Assembly (NCBI GenBank): GCA_036454645.1
Contig: JAZHSQ010000003.1
Location: 31,285-95,284 of the forward strand
Origin: Olsenella_K sp036454645
GTDB lineage: Bacteria > Actinomycetota > Coriobacteriia > Coriobacteriales > Atopobiaceae
DNA length: 64,000 nt
Direction: 5' to 3'
The notes under the pieces were generated by a model. The model searched no databases, was not told the origin of the DNA, and saw nothing but the letters and a program-made list of their open reading frames with translations. The position numbers were made by a program, and so were the translations under genes. Positions 32,225 through 40,602 of this stretch are shown here, piece by piece (the first letter of the stretch is position 1; each line of letters starts with the position of its first letter).

Positions 32225-32935
32225 GTGCATTTTTCCGAGTCGGGGACGGATTGTGACTCGTCCGGGGACGGTATTCACCCTTCGGATCACGTTTGCCCAG
32301 GATTGCACGGGACGCCCGACCTGGTCGGGCCGGCTCCGCCCGTGAACCCGCGCGGAGTCGGCCCGCGACCCGTCCATAAGTCGCGAAGATGCACGGGTTC
32401 GTTCTGAGAACTGTGCCGAGGCCCCGCTATGGCCTCTTTCGAACAGGGGGCGCCTGGGCCCGGCTCGTGCCGGACCCGGGCGTCCCGTTATCTCATAGGT
32501 TGGCGGCGGCTACCTTCCGTCCGTCGGGGTGTCCGCGCCCGGCGACGCAACTTTTTCGTACCGTTTTGTGCATTTCGACAGGCTATGGACGGTTCATGAC
32601 GCGTCAAGTGGGCGACCGCCAATCGCTGAGCCGCATTTGCCCAGGATTGCGGGAGCCATCTAGCGTCGAGAGGCCGCTCACATCGGCGAATCCGCGCGGG
32701 ACCGGCCGGTGACTCGTCCACAAATTGCTGAAATGCACAATCTCGTTCCGAGAATTGCGACGCGGTCCCCCAGACGTCCCCCGGGCGCCCGCCCGAGCAT
32801 GCGGCCGTCAGAATATGGGGGCGCCCGGATCCGGCTCGTGCCGGACCCGGGCGCCTCGTTCGTGGTACCTGCGATGAGACTGGCGAGTCAGCGCCCGTGG
32901 CCTCCACAGGTCTCCGTTGGCAACTACCTTCCGTC
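32225..32935. repeat. Two diverged tandem copies of a ~300-360 bp non-coding unit
   Basis: Copy A (about 32225-32521) and copy B (about 32568-32935) share an ordered set of words. These are GTGCATTT (32225/32568), TTTGCCCAGGATTGC (32292/32636), AA(C/T)CCGCGCGG (32345/32689), a CGTTC(T/C)GAGAA(C/T)T block, GGCTCGTGCCGGACCCGGGCG (32462/32833) and TACCTTCCGT (32511/32925). The offset is about 344 bp in the first half and grows to 414 bp. Copy B ends over the stop codon of the LRR gene, so the unit looks like the 3' end plus downstream region of that gene, duplicated. No gene is seen in 32149-32923. Confidence 0.75.
32820..32855 (-). terminator. Hairpin downstream of the LRR surface-protein gene
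   Basis: GGCGCCCGGATCCGGC (32820-32835) pairs with GCCGGACCCGGGCGCC (32840-32855) with one mismatch and a TCGT loop. It is about 70 nt past the LRR stop on the minus strand. A weaker version occurs in copy A near 32450-32483. Confidence 0.55.
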
Positions 32936-35802
32936 GCGCGCGCGGCGCCTGCGGCCGAGGAGCCCGGCGAGGATCGCGAGGACGCCGCCGGCGAGGGTGG
33001 CGCCGACCGCGGCCTGTTCCGTGCGGTCGCCGGTCGCGGGGACGGATTCCTGCGCGGCCAGGTGCGCCTGCCCGCGCCGGTAGCCGGCGCTGGCGGTGTG
33101 CACCGTGCCGCTCGCAACCTCGCCGTCCTTCTCGGCACCTGCCTGGGCTTCCTCGGTGCCAGCCTCGGGCTCGGCCGGCTGGACGGGCTCCCCTGCATGG
33201 GGCGCGATCACGAAGACGAGCGGCTCGGACTCGAGCGGATCGTGGTCGTCGTCGCCCGCGGCGAAGGCGCGCACGAAGTACCTGCCAGCGGCGTGCGGCC
33301 TCCCGGGGAGCTCGTTGCCGTCCGCGTCGTAGTAGTGGAAGGACATGGCGCCGGCCTGTGCGGTCGCCGTGGGGCTGGCCTCGCGCTCGCCCTCGGTCCA
33401 TCCGGGCATCGAGGGGCCGGCGACCCAGGCGTTCTTGAGCCTCTTCACGACGTGCTCAAGCCGGGGGAAGAGGTAGGAGGTGCTCGGGCTGGCCGCCGCG
33501 CCCGCGCCCGCGCCGCTGCCCGCGCCCGCGCCGCCGCCCGCGCCCGCGGTGCCGCCCGCGCCCGCGGTGCCGCCCGCGCCCGCGCTGCCCGCGCCGCCGC
33601 GGCTCGCGTTCTTGACCATCAGCTTCAGGCCGACGAGCTGCCTGATCTGCTCGCGCGTGAGGGTCAGCGTCGCCTTGCCGTCGACGACCGTGGTCCCGCC
33701 GATCTGCTCGCCCGCCGCGTCCAGCGCCACGAGGTAGTGCGCCACGACGCCGGCGTCGAACGGCAGCGCGAGGTCGATCGCCTCGGAGGCGTACCTGCCG
33801 TCCTCACCCCGCTTCGCGAGGTCGAAGACGACCCGCGCGACCAGCTCGTCCGCCGGGCGCTCGCCCGCGCGTGCCTGGCGGATCACGACGTTCTTGAGGG
33901 TGAAGCCGTCCATCGGCACGGAGAAGGTCGTGGCGTCGCCACGCACCCTGAAGCTGATGTGCGGCACGAGCTCGTAGGCGCCGAGCGCCCCCTCGCCGGG
34001 CGCCTTGGCCAGCTCGAACGAGAAGCCGTCGCGCTCGAGGCGCAGGTCCTGCGCGCGGAAGGCCTCCTGCGACTTGCCCATGCGCGCCCTGCCCTCGAAG
34101 GTGACCGTCACGTCCTCCAGGTCGACGGGGTTGCCGTCCGCGTCGAGCACCGTCGCGCGGACGGTCCGGTTGGCGCTCGGCTCGCCCGCGTCCTGCGCGA
34201 AGCTGACGAGTCCGCCGTCTCCCGCGGCGTCGAGGGCGAAGAGGTAGCGGGGCCGCTGCCTCACGTGCACGGGCTGGACGAAGAGGAAGTCGGTCCCCTC
34301 GTAGGTGAGGTAGACGTTCACGACCTCGTCGCGGACGGCGCCGACGACGTTGGCCGGGACGCGCAGGGTGGCGTTCCCGCCGTCCGCGGACGTGAGCTCG
34401 TAGCCGTCGGGCGCGTTCTCGAGCGCGGCGACGCGCACCGTGTCGACGCCGAACATGCCGGCGATCGCGGCGTCGACGTCCTCGAAGCCCCTGATTGTCG
34501 GCAGTCTGACGAGCACCTCGCCGCCGTCTGACGGCACCGTCGCCTCCACGGGGTCGACGCTCTGGTTGATGGTGCCGACGACGACCTTCTTCTCGATCTC
34601 GTTGCCCTCGAAGATGCCGCCGAGATCGACGTACTTCTTGTCGAGGAGCGGCCTGAGCACGGAGAGGTCGGTGATGTGGTTGACCCTCACGAGGAAGGTC
34701 GGCGGGTTGTCCGAGGGCTCGCCGGTCACGGCGTCGGCCATGGCCTGCGCGAAGTCCGCGAGGCAGCTGATGTCGCGGATGTGGTTGCTCTCGATGCTGA
34801 GGTAGCGCAGCTTGGTGAGGTGCGCGAGCGGCTCGATGCTGCCGATCGCCTCGGTGCGGTTGCACGCGTGCATGTCGAGGTACTCGAGGTCGCGGAAGTT
34901 GCTCAGGACCGAGATGTCGGTCACGTGGTTGTAGTAGATGTCGAGGACGCGCAGGTCGGTGAGGCCCGCGATGTGCGTGAGGTCGGAGATCTCGTTGCGG
35001 ACGAGCCGGAGCTCCCGCAGCCTGGTGAGGTGCTCGAGCGGCGTGAGGTCGGAGACCGAGTTCTCGTTCAGGTTGAGGACCTCGAGGTTGCGCGCGTGCT
35101 CGAGCCCGGCGATCGAGCGGACCTTGTCGCCCTTGAGGCCCGCGTCGTGGGCGTCGACCTCGCGAAGCGTCGCGAGGTCTGCGGCGGTGATCGCCTCGCC
35201 CGCCCTCTTGCCCAGGGCCTTCTCGATCACGGCGCGCAGGTTCGCGTCGGCGATAAGGACCGGCTCCATGTCGGCCGACGCGAGTGCGGCGGCGTCTGCC
35301 GCTGTCGCGGGGGCGCTGGCCTGGGCCTCGGCCGGGGTGGCGTCGGGCGCCGTCTTGGCCGCGCCGTCCGCGTCCACGTCAACGGGGGCCGTCGCCGCGC
35401 CGGCCTCGGCCGTCTCGGCCGGGGCCTCCGGCGCGGTCGCGCCCGAATCCCCGGCGTCGGCTCCGGTCGCGGGCTCGACGGCCTTCTCGGCAGGGGCCTG
35501 CGCCGCGGGTTCTGCCGGCACGGCCCGCTCGGGAGCCGCCGGCACCTCGGGAGCCTCGGGAGCCGCTGGCGCTGCGGGGGTCGTCGGCGCGGATTCGGTT
35601 GCCGCGACCTGCTCCGCGACCGGGGCCTGCTCGGTAACGGGCGCCGCGTCGGCGCTCGGCTGCTCGCCCGAGCTCACCTGCCCCTCCGTCAGCGCTGGCG
35701 CCTCGCCCTCGGCCGCGGTGTCGGCGAGCGCGCGCCGGGGACGGCGCAGAGCGTCGCGGTGAGCGCCACCGTCACGGACACGTTCCTTGCGTTCAGGTTC
35801 AT
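32924..35802 (-). CDS. LRR cell-wall surface protein, frameshifted after the signal peptide
   Basis: The start is the ATG at 35802 (GGAGGG before it). MNLNARNVSVTV... encodes a signal peptide in one frame; the body is in another, and the change falls in a GC run at 35728-35735. Removing one GC unit gives ...AVPGALA|DTAAEG, a good signal peptidase site. The body has a Pro/Ala/Glu-rich region, an internalin-type cap (ADANLRAVIEKALGK), about six 22-residue leucine-rich repeats (roughly 34780-35140) and beta-rich domains. A Gly/Ala linker (near 33480-33600) and a C-terminal VPATG sortase signal with a membrane helix and RRRRARDGR tail follow. It is probably a sortase-anchored adhesin, either switched off or broken here. 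Confidence 0.8.
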
Positions 35803-36195
35803 CTTCCCTCCAAGCTCGTGCCTTGCCTGCCATCCGCTCCTCGCCCATGCCGACCACGCCCGCTCCAGCGCGGTCGCCCGGCCTACGGCCTCGGATCGCG
35901 GGCACGCGACGCCCGGCCCCTCCGTCGACGGCAGAGCGCGGGAGGTCGTGGCGTGGGATGGATGGGAGAGGAACGAAACCTAAGAAAACCTGAAACAACG
36001 TACGGCCTGGATGCGGATTGGTGGTTTAGCGTGGCGATTATGAATGCGAGGGGCAGGGTTTCGCGGGCGAACGGCACGCGAGCCGTCGCACTTGTCGCAC
36101 TTCGTCGCGACTGCCACGTCCTTCTCGCCCGGCATCGCGCCCGTAGTCCCTGCCCGCTCCGCCGGCCCCCGGCCCGCCGCGCCCGGCCCCCGGCG
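35803..36195 (-). other. 393-bp upstream region of the LRR gene
   Basis: No gene was found. A relatively AT-rich patch (about 35983-36050) upstream of the LRR start probably holds its promoter: on the minus strand CATAAT and TTGTTT-like elements are present, but no clean -35/-10 pair. GTCCTTCTCGCC, the recurrent 12-mer, lies at 36118-36129. Confidence 0.5.
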
Positions 36196-37653
36196 CTACC
36201 AGCGGACCGTCGCGATGACGTCGCCGACCGCGACGGACTGCGCCTCGGTGAAGGCGACCTCCGCGAGGTCGTCGGCGTTGGTGATGGTGAGCGTCACGAT
36301 GTTGCGCTCGCCGGCGCTCGCGAGCTTGCTGGCGTTCCAGGAGAGGAGCGGCGTGCCGCGGCGCACCGTGTCGTTCTGCCAGGCGTGCTGGCGGAAGCCG
36401 CTTCCGCGGTAGTGCTCCACGCTCGAGCCCACGGCGAGCAGCATCTCCACGCCGTCCTGGGTGAGAAGCCCGAGCGCGTTGCGGCTGGGCAGCTGGGCCG
36501 TCACGCGGCAGGTCGCCGGCGCGAAGACCATGTTGCCCTGCGGCACGATCGCGATGCCCACGCCGTAGATCCCGTCCTCGGCGCCGTTGCGGTTGATGCC
36601 CTGGGCGACGGTCACGACCTGGCCCGACACCGGCGCGAACACCTTGTCGCGGTCCTCCTTGGACTCGTCGAGCACCACGTACTCGTGGTCGTGGAACGAG
36701 CGGTCGTGCTGGTTCTGGTCGGCCTTGGCCGTGAGGTCGCGCGCGCGGCCGGCGAAGTAGTACAGGTCGACCGTCGCCTTGTCCGGGTTGTTGTAGGCGC
36801 GCACGTAGAAGTCGCGCTTCTCGTCGTTGCTGGCGTAGCGGTCGGAGAGGCCCTCCCCGGTGAAGCCGTGGACGGGCCGGTCGCCCACGAGGCGCCGGGA
36901 CACGGCCTCCACCTGGGCGTCCGGGACGCCGCAGGCCGCGAGGTAGCCGCGGAAGGTGCCGTGGCGCTCGAGCAGGCGGTCCAGCACCACGGAGATCGCC
37001 TCGATGCGCATGGCCAGCTCGGGGCGGATGGGGTGGCTCGCGTCGCGGGTCTCGAAGATGGCGGCGTTCACCTCGGGGATGTAGCCGAAGGAGTAGGCGT
37101 AGTCCGCGATGATGGCCTTGCGGTCCACGCCGGCCAGGCCCAGGAGGAGCATGGAGAGGACGCCGGTGCGGTCGCTGCCGGCGCCGCAGTGGAAGAGCGT
37201 GCAGGTTCCTGGCTCGGCGCTGCTCAGGAAGGCGAAGGCCCGGCGGATGGCCTCCTGGTTGGCGAGCATCCCGAAGTAGCCCTCCGCCAGGTAGCCGCCG
37301 GCGCCGTCGCCGGCGGACATCCCCTGCGCGGAGAGGTCGTAGTCGAAGAGGGGGACGTTCTCGTAGTCGACGTCGAGCAGCTGGCAGAGGCGCTCGGGGT
37401 CGCCCGCGACCTCCTCGGCGCCGCGCAGGTCGAGCACGCTCCTGACGCCGTACTCCCACAGCTTGCGCGCGTCCGACCTGCTGACGTGGCTCGTGGTGCC
37501 GGAGCGCAGCAGCCGGTGCTCGAGGGTCCTGCCGCCCGGCGTCTCGTAGCCGCCGAGCTCGCGCAGGTTGAGGCCGGTCGAGATGCCCACCTCGCCGGTG
37601 GCGTAGCCGCGGCGCGGTCCGTGGTGCGACAGGATCCTCCTGAAGAGCCCCAT
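36196..37653 (-). CDS. Tyrosine/dual-specificity phosphatase fused to a degenerate PTS EIIA-like domain
   Basis: 485 residues from the ATG at 37653 (GGAGGGGG). Residues 1-260 form a Y_phosphatase3-type domain: NLRELGGYETPGGRTL, SVLDLRGAEE and the P-loop FHCGAGSDRTG with Cys156 and Arg162. Residues about 335-450 read as an EIIA-Glc fold: VFAPVSGQVVTVAQGIN, DGIYGVGIAIVPQGNMVFAP and ALGLLTQDGVEMLLAVGSSV. In true EIIA these last segments read HAIGLLS..GAEVLIHIGIDTV; here both histidines are lost (Asn392 and Ala407). A PTS EIIBCA with intact histidines is encoded at 48123-50180. The fusion suggests a sugar- or PTS-linked regulatory phosphatase. It is the last gene of the engB operon. Confidence 0.82.
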   Translation of the reverse strand: MGLFRRILSHHGPRRGYATGEVGISTGLNLRELGGYETPGGRTLEHRLLRSGTTSHVSRSDARKLWEYGVRSVLDLRGAEEVAGDPERLCQLLDVDYENVPLFDYDLSAQGMSAGDGAGGYLAEGYFGMLANQEAIRRAFAFLSSAEPGTCTLFHCGAGSDRTGVLSMLLLGLAGVDRKAIIADYAYSFGYIPEVNAAIFETRDASHPIRPELAMRIEAISVVLDRLLERHGTFRGYLAACGVPDAQVEAVSRRLVGDRPVHGFTGEGLSDRYASNDEKRDFYVRAYNNPDKATVDLYYFAGRARDLTAKADQNQHDRSFHDHEYVVLDESKEDRDKVFAPVSGQVVTVAQGINRNGAEDGIYGVGIAIVPQGNMVFAPATCRVTAQLPSRNALGLLTQDGVEMLLAVGSSVEHYRGSGFRQHAWQNDTVRRGTPLLSWNASKLASAGERNIVTLTITNADDLAEVAFTEAQSVAVGDVIATVRW

Positions 37654-37680
37654 GGCGAGCCCCCTCCGTCGGTCGGTGCG

Positions 37681-38265
37681 CTACAGGCAGGCGTTCTCGA
37701 TGAAGCGCTTGAGCTCCTTCATGCCCTGGCCGGTCTGCGAGGAGGTGATGACGCAGGCCATGGGGTCCACGCCGAGCTGGCGCGCGAGCGAGGAGCGCTG
37801 CTGCGCCTGCTTGGTCTTCGCGATCTTGTCGGCCTTGGTGAGCGCGACGATGAAGGGCAGCCCGCTCTGGTTGAGGTAGGAGAGCATCTCGAGGTCGAGC
37901 TTCTGCGCGTCGTGGCGGATGTCGACGAGGGAGACGACCAGGTTGTGGCTGCGCTCGCTCTCGAAGTAGCCCCAGATGAGGTCGGCCCAGCGCTGCTTCT
38001 CCGCGCCGGAGACCTTCGCGAAGCCGTAGCCCGGCAGGTCGACGAAGTGCACGCCGTCGGCCTCGAAGAAGTTGACGTTGGCCGTCTTGCCGGGCTGCGA
38101 GGAGACCTTCGCGAGGCCCTTGTGGTTGAAGAGCTTGTTGATCAGCGACGACTTGCCCACGTTGGAGCGGCCGACGAAGCAGACCTCCGGCATGTTGCTC
38201 TCGGGCAGCTGCGCGATCGTGCCGTACGAGGCCTCGAAGTGCGCCTTCTCGTAGTGCAGTGACAT
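37681..38265 (-). CDS. engB: Ribosome-biogenesis GTPase EngB (YihA/YsxC)
   Basis: 194 residues from the ATG at 38265, with AGGAGG at ideal spacing. G1 is GRSNVGKSSL, G2 lies in QPGKT, G3 is DLPGYG, G4 is TKAD and G5 is ITSSQTG. The VDLPGYGFA and KSSLINKLFN contexts are diagnostic of EngB, an essential GTPase for 50S subunit assembly. The phosphatase-EIIA gene begins 27 nt downstream and helD ends 23 nt upstream, so the three are probably co-transcribed. Confidence 0.95.
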   Translation of the reverse strand: MSLHYEKAHFEASYGTIAQLPESNMPEVCFVGRSNVGKSSLINKLFNHKGLAKVSSQPGKTANVNFFEADGVHFVDLPGYGFAKVSGAEKQRWADLIWGYFESERSHNLVVSLVDIRHDAQKLDLEMLSYLNQSGLPFIVALTKADKIAKTKQAQQRSSLARQLGVDPMACVITSSQTGQGMKELKRFIENACL

Positions 38266-38288
38266 GTGGTCCTCCTGGGGGGTGGGGG

Positions 38289-40508
38289 CTAGGCTTCGGG
38301 GGCGCCGCCGGCCGCGGGTGCGGCGGCGGTGCCGGCTGCGGCCGCGTCTGCGGCGTCGGCTGCGCCGGCGTCGCCGCCGGCGGCCCGCGCGGCGGCGAGC
38401 GCGGACGTCACGAGCGGGCTCAGCTCGCCCTGCGAGACGATCGTGACCTTGTGCATCGCGCGGCTGAGCGCGGTGTAGAGCCGGCGGCGCGCGAGCGGCG
38501 TGTCGGGGTAGACCTCCGCCTGGGCGTCGGGGATGACCACGTGGTCGAACTCGAGGCCCTTGGCGAGGGCGAGGTCGAGCAGGACCACGCCCCGCTCGGG
38601 CAGGATGTCGTCGGCGTGCAGCACGCGGACGGAGTCGTCGAGCTGGCGCGAGAGCCAGTGCACGCGCGAGCCGTCCTGCGCGACGAGGGCGCACAGCCCC
38701 TCCTCTCCGTGGGCGCGCGCCACCACGTCGCGCAGCGCGTCGAGGTAGCCCTCGCGCGAGTCGCAGGCGAGGACCTCGGGCGCGACGCCGGCGCGGTGCA
38801 CGGAGCTGGCCCGCGAGCGCGCGTCCTTCTCGACCAGGCCCATGAACAGGGCCGTGATCTCGGGGCTGGAGCGGTAGCTCGTCAGCAGCTCGCAGGAGTC
38901 GACCTCGCCGTGGGTGCGCTCGAAGATCGCGCGGATCTGCGGGAAGGTTGCCGTGCCCTCGCGGATGGCCTGGTTCTCGTCGCCCAGGAGCAGGAAGTGC
39001 GCGCGCGAGAAGTAGCGGGCGAGCACCATGAGCTGCGTCTCCGTGTAGTCCTGGACCTCGTCGACCATCACGTAGCGGGCGGCGGGCGCCGAGTCGCCGG
39101 TGATGGCGAGCTTGAGGTAGAGCCACTCGGCCGCGGTCAGCGTCCTGCCGTCGAGAAGGCGCGAGCCGATGCGGTCGACCCTCAGCCAGTCGACGCGCTC
39201 GATCGCGTCGTGCGCCGAGGCGTAGCGGTCCTCCACGTAGCGCCTGGTCAGCTCGAGGGTCTCCGCGTCGTCGACGGGGTTGGCGACCTCGCCGAAGATC
39301 CTGAGCTGCTCGTCCACGTCCAGGCCGAGCATCTCCGCCTGGACGTCCTCGTCGTGCGCGAGGCGGCCGAGCTTGCGGTCGAGACGGACGTGCAGCTCGT
39401 CCTTGGTGAGGGCGACCAGGCGCGGACCCACCGGGAAGCGCGCGAACTTCTCGGCCGCGCTCGCCACCTGCGACGCCTGGAGCAGCACCTCGCCGTCGGC
39501 CGAGACCTCGCGGAAGTCCTCTGGCTCGAGCGCGAGAGCGCCCACGCCGGCGTCGAGCTGGCGGAGCCGGTCGCTCGAGCCCGCGGCGCCGTCCGCGCGG
39601 TCCTTGAGGCCGAGCGACGCCACGAACTCGCGCCAGGTGAAGGTCTGCGGGTTGGACTCGCCCAGGCTCGGCAGGACGGTGTCGATGTAGCGCTTGAACA
39701 CGTCGTTGGGCGTGAAGAGGTAGACCTGCTCGGGCGAGAGGCTCTCGCGCTCGTTGTAGAACAGGTACGCGATGCGCTGGAGCAGCACGGAGGTCTTGCC
39801 GGAGCCCGCGATGCCGTTAACGAGAAGGACCGGCACGTCCGCATGACGCACGACCTCGTTCTGCTCGCGCTGGATGGTGGCCGTGATGTCGCGGAGCTTC
39901 TCGGTGTGGTGGCGCCTGAGGGCGGAGAGCAGGAGCGAGTCCTCGATCGCGACGGTGGTGTCGAAGTAGGAGTTGAGCCGGTCGGCGGTTATGTCGAACT
40001 GGCGGCGCAGCTCGAGGTCGACGTGGCGCACCTTGCCGTCGACCAGGTAGGTCGTGGGGCCGCTCTCCTGGTTGTAGTAGGTCTCCGCGATGGGGGAGCG
40101 CCAGTCCACGATCAGCGGGCGGCGGTCCTTGTCCGTCAGGCCCACCGAGCCGATGTAGACGTCGCGCGCCGGGCGGTTGGGCCGCATCTTGAGCCGGACC
40201 TTGGCGAAGTACGGCTGGCGGAGAAGGGCGATGGTGCGGCGGAGGCGGTCGACGTCGAAGTCGTGCGCCTGGTTGTAGGCGTCGATGACCGAGTTGAGCG
40301 TCTCGATGGCCGCAAGCGTCTCCATGGTCTCGTCCGCGCTGGTGAAGTCGGTCGTGACCTCCTCGGACATGTCGCGCAGGTCCTGGGCGGCCTGCTTGTG
40401 CGTGGTCTCGAGCTTGAGCGCCAGCTCGTCGCGGATCTGGCGGATTTGCTCGTAGATCTCGCTCAGGTGCGCCTGCTCCTGCTCGAATATCGGGTCGGTC
40501 TCTGCCAT
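38289..40508 (-). CDS. helD: HelD-like UvrD/Rep-family helicase
   Basis: 739 residues from the ATG at 40508 (GGGAGGA). The N-terminus is a long coiled-coil arm (EQEQAHLSEIYEQIRQIRDEL onward). DVYIGSVGLTDKDRRPLIVDWRSPIAETYYNQE is a HelD-specific block, followed by the Walker A NGIAGSGKTSVLLQRIAYL and helicase motifs MVDEVQDYTETQL, GDENQAIREGTAT, LLTSYRSSPEI and RRRLYTALSRAMHKV. HelD binds RNA polymerase and frees it from nucleic acid; actinobacterial members are linked to rifampicin tolerance. It is in one operon with a Ski2-like RNA helicase upstream and engB downstream. Confidence 0.9.
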   Translation of the reverse strand: MAETDPIFEQEQAHLSEIYEQIRQIRDELALKLETTHKQAAQDLRDMSEEVTTDFTSADETMETLAAIETLNSVIDAYNQAHDFDVDRLRRTIALLRQPYFAKVRLKMRPNRPARDVYIGSVGLTDKDRRPLIVDWRSPIAETYYNQESGPTTYLVDGKVRHVDLELRRQFDITADRLNSYFDTTVAIEDSLLLSALRRHHTEKLRDITATIQREQNEVVRHADVPVLLVNGIAGSGKTSVLLQRIAYLFYNERESLSPEQVYLFTPNDVFKRYIDTVLPSLGESNPQTFTWREFVASLGLKDRADGAAGSSDRLRQLDAGVGALALEPEDFREVSADGEVLLQASQVASAAEKFARFPVGPRLVALTKDELHVRLDRKLGRLAHDEDVQAEMLGLDVDEQLRIFGEVANPVDDAETLELTRRYVEDRYASAHDAIERVDWLRVDRIGSRLLDGRTLTAAEWLYLKLAITGDSAPAARYVMVDEVQDYTETQLMVLARYFSRAHFLLLGDENQAIREGTATFPQIRAIFERTHGEVDSCELLTSYRSSPEITALFMGLVEKDARSRASSVHRAGVAPEVLACDSREGYLDALRDVVARAHGEEGLCALVAQDGSRVHWLSRQLDDSVRVLHADDILPERGVVLLDLALAKGLEFDHVVIPDAQAEVYPDTPLARRRLYTALSRAMHKVTIVSQGELSPLVTSALAAARAAGGDAGAADAADAAAAGTAAAPAAGGAPEA

Positions 40509-40602
40509 GCATCCTCCCGCTCGGGACGTGTGCGAACGCGCGGCGCCGCGGCGTCGAAAAACGTGGTTATCTATCGTAGCGCAGCCGGGCGCCGCCGCGC
40601 GC

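Noticed and set aside
32389..32712. Open frame in the non-coding unit downstream of pepF
   Set aside because: No ribosome binding site, no recognisable domain, and it lies within the diverged duplicated unit without frame conservation between copies.
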